Below the pieces are notes generated by a model. The model ran no database searches, was not told the origin of the DNA, and saw only the letters and a program-made list of their open reading frames with translations. DNA of 64,000 nt from Parvibaculum sp. (GTDB taxonomy: Bacteria; Pseudomonadota; Alphaproteobacteria; Parvibaculales; Parvibaculaceae). The position numbers were made by a program, and so were the translations under genes. Shown here piece after piece: positions 28,222 through 37,102 of this stretch. The first letter of the stretch is position 1. Every line of letters starts with the position of its first letter. The DNA lies in contig JARLIS010000030.1 in NCBI GenBank assembly GCA_031291615.1, positions 1 through 64,000 of the forward strand, given 5' to 3'.

Positions 28222-28470
28222 TCAGGCCGTGGCTTTTTCGCGATAGACCGCACTGGCGGGAATCGCCTCGCCGGATTTCAACGCGGCGTCGAACTTGTAG
28301 AGCGTCGAGCAATAGGGGCAGATCAGCTCCGTGCCGCGGCCCATATCGAGATAGACGTGGGGATGGTCGTAGGGCGGCGTCGCGCCGATGCACTCGAACT
28401 CGCGCACGCCTATGCTGATTTGCGCCACGCCCGCGTCATTGGTGAATTTCGGTGTGCCTTCGCCGTGCAT
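28222..28470 (-). CDS. Zinc-finger (zf-CHCC) domain protein, NDUFS6-like
   Basis: 82 residues from the ATG at 28470 (MHGEGTPKFTND). The ligand set Cys27, His38, Cys51, Cys54 is in EFECIGATPPYDHPHVYLD and ELICPYCSTLY. This is the zf-CHCC family that includes the mitochondrial complex I assembly subunit NDUFS6 and its alphaproteobacterial homologues. Its stop is immediately adjacent to the convergent TetR stop. Confidence 0.88.
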   Translation of the reverse strand: MHGEGTPKFTNDAGVAQISIGVREFECIGATPPYDHPHVYLDMGRGTELICPYCSTLYKFDAALKSGEAIPASAVYREKATA

Positions 28471-28672
28471 CGCGCCGCCTCTTCGCTGTCTGGTGCCACA
28501 AACTAGTCCGCTGCGCGGGGCTTTTCCAGCCGAAAACCGCAGGCCGCCAAAAGCAAATTTGCGACAAATGACGTAGGGGCTTGGCCCTGCGCATATGCTT
28601 GGGCATACTCCCTGCCGACAGAGGCGAGCCGGACGAAAAGATCGGGCCGCCGAATAAATCAGGGAGTTCTCG

Positions 28673-30091
28673 ATGTCGATTGCGCGGGGCGGAAATGCTC
28701 CTCTTTCACGCTGGACGCTGCTCGCCTTTGCTTTTCCCGCCGCGCCGATTTCGGCCATGGGGCTTCCGCTTGTCGTTCACCTGCCGCCTTTTTATGCCGG
28801 CACGCTGGGGCTGGGTCTGACCGTCGTCGGGTCGATCTTCATGCTGGCGCGGTTCTGGGACGTCATCACCGACCCCATTCTCGGCGTCGTGTCGGATCAC
28901 TTCGAGACCCGCTGGGGCAGGCGGCGGCACTGGATCGTGCTCTCCGTGCCGATCATGCTCGTCTCCGTCTACATGATCTTCATGCCTTCGGCGCCGGTCG
29001 GCGCCACCTACCTGATCTTCTGGCTGTTCGTTCTCTATATCGGCTGGACGCTGCTTACCATTTCCCACATTTCGTGGGGCGCGGAGCTGACGTCGGATTA
29101 CCATGACCGCTCGCGGGTGCAGGGCGCGCGCGAGCTGTTGCTCATTCTCGGGATGGTCTTCGTTCTGGCGCTGCCGGCCCTGATCGAACGCACCCATCCG
29201 ACCGATGTCGCGGCGGCGCGCGTCGCGGCGATGGGTTGGTTCGTGCTGATCCTCCTGCCGATTTCGGTCGCGCTCGCCGTCTGGAAGGTGCCGGAGCGCC
29301 CGACGCCGAGGCCCGAACATGTTCCCTTCGGGCAGGCGGTCCGGGTTCTCGTCGAAAGCAGGCCGTTGAGGATCGTGCTTGCCGCAGATATTATTTCCGG
29401 CGTGTCCGGCGGCATCGTCGCGGGCCTCTTCCTCTTTCTGGCCGAAGACGTGCTGAAGCTCGGCAAGCTGTCGAGCGCGCTGCTGCTCTGCTATTTCATT
29501 TCGGGCGTCTCGTTCATTCCTCTCATGCTCTGGATCAGCCGAAGGCTGGGCAAGCACAAGACGGTGGCGCTGTCCTCGCTCTTCAATGCGGTCACCGTTC
29601 CGTTCATTCTGATCCTGCCCGAAAGCAATCCGCTTGTGGCGCTTGGCGCCTTCGTGCTCTTCGGCGTCAACATGGCGGCAGGGCCGTTCCTCTTCCGCGC
29701 GATCATGGCCGACGTCGCCGACCACGATACGGTGCAGACGAAACAGACGCGCACGGGGCTTTTCTATTCGCTGCTGACCTCGACCAACAAGGTCGGCGCG
29801 GCCATCGCCATCGGCATCTCGTATACGATGCTCGATGTCGTGGGCTTCGTGCCGGGCGGAGAGAATTCGGTCGCGGCGCTTGACGGATTGCGACTGGTCA
29901 TTGTCGTTCCCGCGACGATCGTCAGCGTTCTCGTTGCGATGCTGCTGTGGCGCTTTCCGCTCGATGAGGCGCAGCAGAAGGCCAATCGGGAGATTCTGGA
30001 CCGCAGGATACTCGACGCCGCCGCTGCGGCGGTGGAGACCCGCACGCTGGCGCCGGGCGACGCGCAGTCTTCCGGAGCGCCCGCCGACTGA
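28673..30091 (+). CDS. MFS transporter, GPH (glycoside-pentoside-hexuronide):cation symporter-like
   Basis: 472 residues with twelve predicted membrane helices. The GPH-like N-terminal DVITDPILGVVSDHFETRWG and RRRHWIVLS, and a second-half FIPLMLWISRRLGKHKTV, place it near MelB/GPH carriers. The conserved Asp in the first motif binds cation in family members. Substrate is unknown. It is 48 bp upstream of a paralogous transporter on the same strand. Confidence 0.88.
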   Translation: MSIARGGNAPLSRWTLLAFAFPAAPISAMGLPLVVHLPPFYAGTLGLGLTVVGSIFMLARFWDVITDPILGVVSDHFETRWGRRRHWIVLSVPIMLVSVYMIFMPSAPVGATYLIFWLFVLYIGWTLLTISHISWGAELTSDYHDRSRVQGARELLLILGMVFVLALPALIERTHPTDVAAARVAAMGWFVLILLPISVALAVWKVPERPTPRPEHVPFGQAVRVLVESRPLRIVLAADIISGVSGGIVAGLFLFLAEDVLKLGKLSSALLLCYFISGVSFIPLMLWISRRLGKHKTVALSSLFNAVTVPFILILPESNPLVALGAFVLFGVNMAAGPFLFRAIMADVADHDTVQTKQTRTGLFYSLLTSTNKVGAAIAIGISYTMLDVVGFVPGGENSVAALDGLRLVIVVPATIVSVLVAMLLWRFPLDEAQQKANREILDRRILDAAAAAVETRTLAPGDAQSSGAPAD

Positions 30092-30139
30092 CGTCGGCGA
30101 AACGAGTTCATCTGCTATACCCTAGGAGCATCTGCGGCC

Positions 30140-31513
30140 ATGGCCGAACCCAAATATTCGTCGCTGCGCCTGCTGGCGTTTTCGGGACCATCCATTCCCA
30201 TCGCCGCGCTCGCCTTGCCGCTCGCGGTCTATCTGCCGAATTTCTATGCCGGTCCGATGGGGCTCGGTCTTGCGACGGTCGGCACGATCTTCATGCTGGC
30301 GCGCATCTGGGACGTGGTGATCGACCCGGTGCTCGGACAATTGTCCGACCGCTTTCCGTCCCGCTGGGGCCGCCGCCGGCAATGGCTCGTCGTCGCCGTG
30401 CCGATCCTCATGATCTCCAGCTGGTACATTTTCCTGCCGACCGCGCCGGTGTCGTCGGAATATCTGCTGGCCGGATTGTTCGGCCTCTATCTCGGCTACA
30501 CGATGGTGCTGCTCGCGCATATGTCCTGGGGCGCGGAGCTGACCGACGACTATCACGAGCGGTCGCGCATTCAGGCCTGGCGTGAGGCGCTGTCGATCAT
30601 CGGCGTCGTGCTGGTGCTGACGCTTCCGGTCATCATCGAGAAGATCGGCGGCGAGCGCGTCGAAGCAGCGCGTGTCGGCGTGATGGGCTGGTTCCTCATC
30701 ATTCTCGTGCCGCTGACGATCTTCGTCGCGGTCCGCAGCGTCGGCGAAAGGAAGCTCAGGCCGCAGGCGCATCTGCCGTTCCGGCAGGCGATCAAGGCGC
30801 TCGTACAGAATGAGGCCTTGCGGCGCGTCGTCATCGCCGATCTGGCGAGCGGCTTTTCGGCTTCCGCGCTCGGCGCCATGTTCATCTACGAGGCGACTTA
30901 CGTCTGGCAGGTCGGCCAGAAGGCGAGCCTGCTGCTCCTCCTCTATTTCTTCATCGGCATCGCTTTCATTCCGGTGGCGCTCATCGTCAGCCGTCGTTTC
31001 GGCAAGCACCGGACGATGATCGCGGCCTCGCTCTTCAACGTCATTTTCGTGCCCTCGCTCTTCCTGATCCCGCCGGGCAATTTTCCCGTCGCGCTCGGCG
31101 TCATGCTCTTCCTCGGCATGAATGTCGCCATTCCGAATGTGCTCTATCGCTCGATCATGGCCGATATCGGCGATTACGACGAAGTGCATTCGGGCCAGCG
31201 GCGGACGGGGCTTTTCTACGCGCTGCTGACGCTGACGGCGAAGGTGGGCAGCGCGCTCGCCATCGGCGTCACCTTCTGGGCGCTAGACCTCATCGGCTTC
31301 GATCCGAAGCCCGGCATGCAAAATTCGCCGGAGGTGCTTTCGCACGTCAACATGATCTTCGTGGCGGTGCCCTTCTGCGCCAACCTCTTCGTCGCCTATA
31401 TGATGTGGGGTTTCCCCATCGGGCCCGAAGAGCAGATAGAACTCCGGCGGATTCTCGACGAGCGCCATCTCGTCGAGGAAGCCGAGAACACGGAAGCGCC
31501 TCCGATCGGGTGA
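30140..31513 (+). CDS. MFS transporter, GPH family, paralogue of the preceding gene
   Basis: 457 residues. It aligns over its whole length with the preceding carrier: MARIWDVVIDPVLGQLSDRF-like sequence near residue 55, SWGAELTDDYHERSR at about 130, and MADIGDYDEVHSGQRRTGLF near 345. A tandem duplication followed by divergence is the simplest origin. A pair could form a heterodimer or serve two substrates; neither is shown. Confidence 0.88.
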   Translation: MAEPKYSSLRLLAFSGPSIPIAALALPLAVYLPNFYAGPMGLGLATVGTIFMLARIWDVVIDPVLGQLSDRFPSRWGRRRQWLVVAVPILMISSWYIFLPTAPVSSEYLLAGLFGLYLGYTMVLLAHMSWGAELTDDYHERSRIQAWREALSIIGVVLVLTLPVIIEKIGGERVEAARVGVMGWFLIILVPLTIFVAVRSVGERKLRPQAHLPFRQAIKALVQNEALRRVVIADLASGFSASALGAMFIYEATYVWQVGQKASLLLLLYFFIGIAFIPVALIVSRRFGKHRTMIAASLFNVIFVPSLFLIPPGNFPVALGVMLFLGMNVAIPNVLYRSIMADIGDYDEVHSGQRRTGLFYALLTLTAKVGSALAIGVTFWALDLIGFDPKPGMQNSPEVLSHVNMIFVAVPFCANLFVAYMMWGFPIGPEEQIELRRILDERHLVEEAENTEAPPIG

Positions 31514-31526
31514 GCGCGATCCGGCT

Positions 31527-32789
31527 TCAATGGGCGCCGCAGCCGCAGCCGCCGACATCGGCATGGCCGTGCGGATCGAAGGCGGCGACGACCGAACGGG
31601 CGGAGACGTCAGCCGTTGCGGCGAATTCGGCGCGGGCGGCATCGCGCAGGCCCTGATCGGTCATGAAGTCGATGGCCGTCATGGCAAGCGCCTTGGCGCC
31701 GTCGATGCAGGCCTTGTCGCCGGTTTCCGAGCCTGCCCAGCGGGCGAATTCGGGATTGTGAATGACGACGTTGGGCGGGGCGCAGGAAATCATCGGATGG
31801 ATCGAAGGCACGCGGTGGCTGACATTGCCCATGTCGGTGCTGCCCGCCGAACCCGAGGGGAGCTTTTCCATCGGGAAGAAGCCGCGGCCGATGCTGCGCA
31901 TGTTCGCTTCATAGGAGCGCGCGATGGGCATGCTGGTTTTGAGGTCGAGGAAATTGACCTTGGCCCATTGAATGTCGGCGGTGCAGCCGGTCGCGAGCGC
32001 GCCCGCTTCGAGGCAGGCCTGGACGCGAAGCTTGAGCGCGGCCAATTCCTCGGCGACGGCGGCGCGGACATAGAAGAAGCCTTCCGTCTCGTCGGGCACG
32101 ATGTTGGGTGCGCTGCCGCCGCGCGTGATGATGCCGTGAATGCGCTCGGTCGGCTTGATGTGCTGGCGGAGCTGCGCGATCGACTGATAAGCGGTCACGA
32201 GCGCATCGAGCGCATTGATGCCCGCATGGGGAATGGCGGAGGCATGTGCGCTCTTGCCCCGGTAGGTGACCACCACTTCGGAGACGCATATGCAGGGCAT
32301 GGTGATGAGGTCGATGCCTGCGGGGTGGACCATCATGGCGGCGTCCAGCCGGTCGAAGGCGCCTTGTTGCGCCATCAGTTCCTTGCCGCCGCCGCGCTCC
32401 TCGGCGGGGGTGCCGAGATAGCGGACCCGGCCGGGAAGGGCGGACCCGAGTTTCGCCAGCGCGAGCGTCGCGCCGAGGCCTGTCGTCGCGATGATGTTAT
32501 GGCCGCAGGAATGGCCGATGCCGGGCAGCGCGTCATATTCGGAGAGGATGGCGACCTCCGGCGCGCGCTCAGGCCCGAAGCTCGATGCGTAGGCGGTGGG
32601 GAGGCCGAAGGCGCCGCGCGTCACCGGCAGGCCGGCCGCTTCGACGCGGGAGGTGAGCAGCCGCGCCGCCTCGACCTCGTGAAAGGCGAGTTCCGGATTG
32701 GCGTGGATCGCGTGGCTCACCTCAAGCAAGGCGGGCGCCATGGCGTCGATGGCATCGCAGACGTCACGTTTCAAAGCGGCGGCGTTCAT
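31527..32789 (-). CDS. M20 family amidohydrolase with a Cys/His-rich C-terminal tail
   Basis: 420 residues from the ATG at 32789 (MNAAALKRDVCDAIDAMAP); the longer upstream frame is unsupported. The metal centre is in ILSEYDALPGIGHSCGHN, with GTPAEERGGGK, VHPAG and SIHPMISC completing it. The family includes p-aminobenzoyl-glutamate hydrolase and amidohydrolases of N-acyl amino acids. The last 17 residues (FDPHGHADVGGCGCGAH) add three His and two Cys, which is unusual. Confidence 0.9.
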   Translation of the reverse strand: MNAAALKRDVCDAIDAMAPALLEVSHAIHANPELAFHEVEAARLLTSRVEAAGLPVTRGAFGLPTAYASSFGPERAPEVAILSEYDALPGIGHSCGHNIIATTGLGATLALAKLGSALPGRVRYLGTPAEERGGGKELMAQQGAFDRLDAAMMVHPAGIDLITMPCICVSEVVVTYRGKSAHASAIPHAGINALDALVTAYQSIAQLRQHIKPTERIHGIITRGGSAPNIVPDETEGFFYVRAAVAEELAALKLRVQACLEAGALATGCTADIQWAKVNFLDLKTSMPIARSYEANMRSIGRGFFPMEKLPSGSAGSTDMGNVSHRVPSIHPMISCAPPNVVIHNPEFARWAGSETGDKACIDGAKALAMTAIDFMTDQGLRDAARAEFAATADVSARSVVAAFDPHGHADVGGCGCGAH

Positions 32790-32887
32790 TGGCGGCTCCC
32801 TGTTTTTTGAAATCCTAATCCTTGTCGGGCCGACTTTCCACTTGTCCGGCACCTGCCTAGACTGGTCCGATCCAGTGAGGAGCGCCG

Positions 32888-33634
32888 ATGGACTATTTCG
32901 AATCCGATGGTTTGAGGCTCGCCTATGAGGTGCGCGGCGAAGGATCGCCCATATTGCTTGTGCATGGGTTTGCCTCGACGCATGAGGTGAACTGGATCGC
33001 GACAAGCTGGTCGCGGACGCTGGTCGATGCGGGCAGGCGCGTCATCATGGCGGACGGGCGCGGGCATGGCGCGAGCGACAAGCCGCATGATCCCTCCGAC
33101 TATGCGCTCGAAGCAATGGCGGGCGACGTCATTGCGCTGCTCGACCACCTGGGCGAGCCGGGCGTCGATCTCATGGGCTATTCGATGGGCGGCATGGTCG
33201 CGCTGGTCGCGGCGGGCCTATGGCCGGAGCGGTTCGACCGCGTCGTTGCGGCAGGCGTCGGCGAGCGGCTGCTCGACAAGGGCAAGGACTCGAAAGCCGT
33301 CGTGGACGCGCTGCTCACCGACGATCTCTCCTCGATCCGCAGTCCGGGGGCGCGGCTCTTTCGCACCTTCGCCGACCAGAACGGTCAGGATAGGCAGGCG
33401 CTCGCTGCCTGCTTCGAGGCGGTGCGTGCGGACTATCCGGTGGAGGTTCTTGCGCGCATCACCCGGCCGGTGCTCATCGTCGCGGGCGAGATGGACGATC
33501 AGGCGGGCCCGGCGTCGGCGCTCGCCGCGCGCATTCCGGGCGCGCAGAGTTTCACCGTGCCGAAGCGCGACCATATGAAGACGGTGGGCGACCGCGCCTA
33601 CAAGGACGCGGTGCTGAAGTTCCTGGCGGAGTAG
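32888..33634 (+). CDS. Alpha/beta hydrolase
   Basis: 248 residues. The nucleophile Ser is in LMGYSMGGMVAL (about 96-107), the oxyanion region is LLVHGFAS, the acid is near EMDDQAG, and the His is in VPKRDHMKT. It may be an esterase or a hydrolase for a ring-cleavage product. It is divergent from the M20 amidohydrolase. Confidence 0.88.
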   Translation: MDYFESDGLRLAYEVRGEGSPILLVHGFASTHEVNWIATSWSRTLVDAGRRVIMADGRGHGASDKPHDPSDYALEAMAGDVIALLDHLGEPGVDLMGYSMGGMVALVAAGLWPERFDRVVAAGVGERLLDKGKDSKAVVDALLTDDLSSIRSPGARLFRTFADQNGQDRQALAACFEAVRADYPVEVLARITRPVLIVAGEMDDQAGPASALAARIPGAQSFTVPKRDHMKTVGDRAYKDAVLKFLAE

Positions 33635-33642
33635 GGGCCTCA

Positions 33643-33740
33643 CCCTTCGAGACGCCGCTTCGCGGCTCCTCAGTGTGAGGGTTTTGTTCAGAGATTAATC
33701 CTCACCCTGAGGAGCGGGCGTGAGCCCGCGTCTCGAAGGG
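33643..33740. repeat. Family A long palindromic repeat, copy 2 (full)
   Basis: CCCTTCGAGACG at the left (33643-33654) and CGTCTCGAAGGG at the right (33729-33740) form the outer arms. CTCCTCAGTGTGAGG and CCTCACCCTGAGGAG form the inner arms with a short variable loop. It lies between two convergent genes, where it may double as a bidirectional terminator. Confidence 0.9.
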
Positions 33741-33748
33741 CGAGGCCG

Positions 33749-34537
33749 TCAGCGCGCCACCAGCGGCGAGAAGCCGAGGTGCATTCCGGCATCGGTGATG
33801 AGCGTTTCGCCGGTGATGTGGTCGGAGCCTTCGCCCGCGAAGAAGACGACCGAGGTCGCAATGTCTTCCGGCGTGCCGGCGCGTGCGAGCGGAGTGGAGG
33901 CTTCCTGCTGCTTGCGGATTTTCTGGTATTGCTCCTCGCCGAAGCGGTCGGAGAACCAGCGCGTGCCGATGAAGCCGGGGCAGACCGCGTTGACGCGGAT
34001 GATGGGTGCGAGCGAGCGGGCAAGCGACAGCGTCATGGTGTTGAGCGCGCCCTTGGAAGCGGCATAGGCAACCGACGAGCCGATGCCGGTGACGCCGGCG
34101 ATGGACGAGATGTTGACGACCGAGCCCTTGCCGGCCTTGCGCATGGCGGGCGCGCAGGCGCGGATCATCTGGTAGGCGCCGACGACGTTGACCTTGTAGA
34201 TCCAGAGGAAGTCGTCGGCGCTCAGCGCGTCGAGGTCGGCGTGGTTCGCAAATTGCGTGGTGCCCGCATTGTTGACCAGCACGTCGATGCGGCCCCATTT
34301 GTCGATGGCGGCCTGAGCGATCCGCTTGCAGTCCTCGTCATTGCCGACATCGCCTTGCGCGAGAATGGCTTCGACGCCCTTCGCCTGGCAGAGCGCCAGC
34401 GTCTCCTTCGCTTCCTTTTCGCTCTTGGTGTAGTTGATGACGACCTTGCTGCCGCGTTCCGCCAGCATGATGGCGACGGCGGCGCCGAGGCCCGTGGCCG
34501 AGCCGGTGACGATCGATACCTTGTCCTTGAGTGCCAT
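33749..34537 (-). CDS. Short-chain dehydrogenase/reductase (classical SDR)
   Basis: 262 residues. TGSATGLGAAVAI is the NAD(P)-binding glycine motif, NNAG follows, and the catalytic YAASK is in SSVAYAASKGAL with the Ser in VVNISS. The C terminus has GFIGTRWF and the TPEDIATSVVFFAGEGS region. Likely FabG-like ketoacyl or alcohol reductase; substrate unknown. Confidence 0.9.
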   Translation of the reverse strand: MALKDKVSIVTGSATGLGAAVAIMLAERGSKVVINYTKSEKEAKETLALCQAKGVEAILAQGDVGNDEDCKRIAQAAIDKWGRIDVLVNNAGTTQFANHADLDALSADDFLWIYKVNVVGAYQMIRACAPAMRKAGKGSVVNISSIAGVTGIGSSVAYAASKGALNTMTLSLARSLAPIIRVNAVCPGFIGTRWFSDRFGEEQYQKIRKQQEASTPLARAGTPEDIATSVVFFAGEGSDHITGETLITDAGMHLGFSPLVAR

Positions 34538-34618
34538 GGGTCGCTCCCGTCGTTTGCGTGTGGCGGGGAGTTTAGCGGCTTCGGCGCGATTGACCAGATG
34601 GAGAAGGCTGACTGGGCG

Positions 34619-34975
34619 TCAGTCGGGTTTTTCCGGCGGGAAGCGGAAAGCGGCGAGGATCAGCTTGTCGCTGAGGCGATCGTGCCGGCGGGGCAGCGTC
34701 GCCAGCTCGACGCTGACGAGGTCGCCTTCATGGCGCAGGGCCACGCCGCGCGCGAAGCCGACATCGGGAACGTCGAGCGCGATTTCCGCGCCGAGCGCGG
34801 GCAGGGGCTGGCATTCAATCAGCGCGCCTGTCGCCGACATTTCATGGACGATGCAATCGACATCGACGCCCGCAAAAACAATGCGGCCCTCGATGCGCGT
34901 GCCGATGCGGCGGAAGCGGCGGCGGTCGCTCGCTTCTTTCGGACTGGCAGGCGTGATTTCGGACGGCAAGGACAT
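34619..34975 (-). CDS. Single-domain PilZ protein
   Basis: 118 residues. The c-di-GMP-binding motif RRRFRRIGTRIEGRI provides the RxxxR, and the second motif is VHEMSATGALIECQ, close to the canonical [D/N]xSxxG with Glu-Met replacing the first Asp, so binding is plausible but the residue is weaker than usual. It may act as a free c-di-GMP effector. A two-domain PilZ protein is at 53912. Confidence 0.85.
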   Translation of the reverse strand: MSLPSEITPASPKEASDRRRFRRIGTRIEGRIVFAGVDVDCIVHEMSATGALIECQPLPALGAEIALDVPDVGFARGVALRHEGDLVSVELATLPRRHDRLSDKLILAAFRFPPEKPD

Positions 34976-35040
34976 GGCTGAACCCCGGATCGTATCGATC
35001 CGGGGTCGAGCTTAGGGGCCGATGGTTGCCAAAGTGTTTC

Positions 35041-35907
35041 TCAGGCCGGCTTCTTCTGATCGTCGGGCAGGGCGGCCAGGAAATCGCCAATCACCTTCTG
35101 GAAATCGATGCGCCGGCCAAGCGTCGCCATGGGGCCTGCGGTCAGGCCGCCATCGACCGCGATGGTCTGGCCGGTGACGAAGGTGGAGGCGTCGCTGGCG
35201 AGAAAGAGCGCCGTTTCGGCAATGTCGTTGGGCACACCGGAGCGCGGCGTCGGCTGGATCTTGGCGAGGTGCTCCTTCATTACTTCGGCGAGCTGGTCGG
35301 CGACCTGCGTGCCGAGGCCGAGGCCCGCGCCGAAGATGGAGGTGGCGATGCCGCCGGGGCAAATAGCGTTCGAGCGGACGAAATCCGGCGCGAGCTGGAG
35401 CGCGGCGCAGCGCGAGAAGTGATGTACGGCCGCCTTGCAGGCCGAATAGACGAGGGGGCCGAAGCCGGCCTGCAATCCGGCGACGGAGGCGGTGGAGATG
35501 ATGCTGCCCGACTTCTGCTTGCGCATGTGAGGCGTTGCATATTTGTAGCCGAGCACGACGCCCTTGAGCAGAACGCCGACCGTTTCGTCGAAGCCGTTCA
35601 TGTCGATCTCGTGCAGCTCGCCGCCGACACCACCGAAGCCGGCATTGTTGAACAGAACGTCGAGGCGGCCGAATTTATTGACCGTGTGATCGACGAGGTT
35701 CTTCACATCCGCTTCGACCGAGACATTGGCGCGGCAATAGGAGAAGTTCTTCCCCAGCTCGCGCTCCATGGCCTCGCCCTTGTGATCCTGCAAGTCGCCC
35801 GCGACGACCTTCGCGCCTTCCTTCAGGAACAGATCGACGGTGCCGCGGCCGATGCCGCTGGTGCCGCCGGTGATGATCGCAACCTTGCCTTCAAGCCTTC
35901 CGGTCAT
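35041..35907 (-). CDS. Short-chain dehydrogenase/reductase
   Basis: 288 residues. TGGTSGIGRGTV, NNAGFGG, a Ser in GSIISTASVAG and YSACK in PLVYSACKAAVHH give the full SDR set. ICPGGIATSI and TFVTGQTIAVDGG are typical of the FabG-like branch. No partner gene reveals the substrate; it sits in a run of lipid or xenobiotic catabolism genes. Confidence 0.9.
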   Translation of the reverse strand: MTGRLEGKVAIITGGTSGIGRGTVDLFLKEGAKVVAGDLQDHKGEAMERELGKNFSYCRANVSVEADVKNLVDHTVNKFGRLDVLFNNAGFGGVGGELHEIDMNGFDETVGVLLKGVVLGYKYATPHMRKQKSGSIISTASVAGLQAGFGPLVYSACKAAVHHFSRCAALQLAPDFVRSNAICPGGIATSIFGAGLGLGTQVADQLAEVMKEHLAKIQPTPRSGVPNDIAETALFLASDASTFVTGQTIAVDGGLTAGPMATLGRRIDFQKVIGDFLAALPDDQKKPA

Positions 35908-35944
35908 GACGTTCTCCCTTGTTTCGAGTTTCTGATTTCGCTGC

Positions 35945-35985
35945 CATCCTTCGAGACGCCGCTTCGCGGCTCCTCAGGATGAGGG
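35945..35985. repeat. Family A repeat, copy 3 (one arm)
   Basis: CATCCTTCGAGACGCCGCTT continues into CGCGGCTCCTCAGGATGAGG, one arm of the family A element without its mirror arm. It lies between the SDR and the crotonase genes. Confidence 0.7.
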
Positions 35986-36020
35986 TCTTTTCTGCTTTCG
36001 CTCGCAATGACGAGTGGAGG

Positions 36021-36815
36021 TTATTTCCCCCTGAAAACCGGCTTGCGCTTTTCCATGAATGCGGTGCGGCCTTCGGCGTAGTCAGCGCTGGCGAAGCAGC
36101 GGGCGATGAGCCGGTCGCAATAATCCACGTCGAAATTTTCCGGCGCCTTCCGCGTCTCGTCGACGATCCGCTTGGCGGTCATCACAGTGAGCGGCGCGTT
36201 CTCGGCGATGGTGGCGCAGGTGGCGCGGGTTTCGGATTCGAGGGCCTCGCGGGCGAAGACGCGGTTGATGAGGCCCATGGAAAGCGCCTCGTCATGCGTG
36301 AAGCGGCGTGCGGTGAAGAAGATTTCCTTGGCGTAAGCGGGGCCCACGACGTCGACGAGGCGGCGCGTGCCCGAGGCCGCATAGGCGAGGCCGAGCTTGG
36401 CGGCGGGAATGCCGAAGGTCGAGCCTTCCGACGCAAAGCGCAGGTCGCAGGAGAGCGCGATGCCGAGGCCGCCGCCGATGCAGTAGCCGTCGATCATGGC
36501 GATGGTCGGGCGGTCGGCGCGCGCGATGGTCTCGAAGGCGATGGTGGTCGCGTTCTCATAGGTGACGACGCTGGCAGGGTCCGCGCGCTGCGCCTCGAAC
36601 TGCGAAATGTCGGCGCCGGCGACGAAGGCCTTGCCGCCCGCGCCGGTGAGCACGATGACGCGGATTTCGGGATCGGCTTCGAAGTCGGCGACGATCTTCG
36701 GGACCGCTTCCCACATGTCGAGGCTGACGGCGTTGAGGCGATCCGGGTTGTTGAAGATCATCCAGCCGATCGCGCCATCCTTGCGGGCGATCATGCGGGG
36801 CGTGGGGGAGGACAT
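36021..36815 (-). CDS. Enoyl-CoA hydratase/isomerase family protein
   Basis: 264 residues from the ATG at 36815 (MSSPTPRMIARKDGAIGW); the frame upstream crosses the repeats. The oxyanion hole is formed by AFVAGADIS and DGYCIGGGLGIALSCD. By eye, the Glu144 position of the rat enzyme is Ala (IPAAKLGLAY) while Glu164 is kept (AYAKEIFFTAR), which resembles isomerase-type crotonases rather than true hydratases. Part of the acyl-CoA catabolism set. Confidence 0.9.
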   Translation of the reverse strand: MSSPTPRMIARKDGAIGWMIFNNPDRLNAVSLDMWEAVPKIVADFEADPEIRVIVLTGAGGKAFVAGADISQFEAQRADPASVVTYENATTIAFETIARADRPTIAMIDGYCIGGGLGIALSCDLRFASEGSTFGIPAAKLGLAYAASGTRRLVDVVGPAYAKEIFFTARRFTHDEALSMGLINRVFAREALESETRATCATIAENAPLTVMTAKRIVDETRKAPENFDVDYCDRLIARCFASADYAEGRTAFMEKRKPVFRGK

Positions 36816-36857
36816 GGGGCGCGGCTCCGGCGGGTTTATGCATTCCACTTCTTCGTC

Positions 36858-36940
36858 ATACGCGGGCTTGTCCCGCGTATCCACGTCTTCCCTGTAAGCA
36901 AAAGCGGAAAGACGTGGATGGCCCGAACAAGTCGGGCCAT
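36858..36940. repeat. Family B composite palindromic element, copy 3
   Basis: ATACGCGGG/CCCGCGTAT (36858-36880) and ATGGCCCGA/TCGGGCCAT (36918-36940) are perfect palindromes, each with the loop CTTGT or its complement ACAAG. They are joined by CCACGTCTT (36881-36889) and AAGACGTGG (36909-36917), a perfect 9-bp inverted pair. Thus the whole is a large cruciform. Confidence 0.85.
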
Positions 36941-37000
36941 GACGATGAAGAAAAGCACGAAAGCTATACCGGCGCCACGTAATCAAGCTCCGGGCCTCGT

Positions 37001-37090
37001 CCTTCGAGACGGGCCTTCGGCCCTCCTCAGGATGAGGGTTGAAAAAATCGGGCCCTCATCCTGAGGAGCGGCGAAGCCGCGTCTCGAAGG
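37001..37090. repeat. Family A long palindromic repeat, copy 4 (full)
   Basis: CCTTCGAGACGGGCCTTCGG and CCGCGTCTCGAAGG flank CCTCCTCAGGATGAGG and CCTCATCCTGAGGAGC, with a variable loop of about 16 bp. It sits between the divergent-sided crotonase and sulfatase genes, next to the family B composite. Confidence 0.9.
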
Positions 37091-37102
37091 ATGGCGACAG
37101 CC

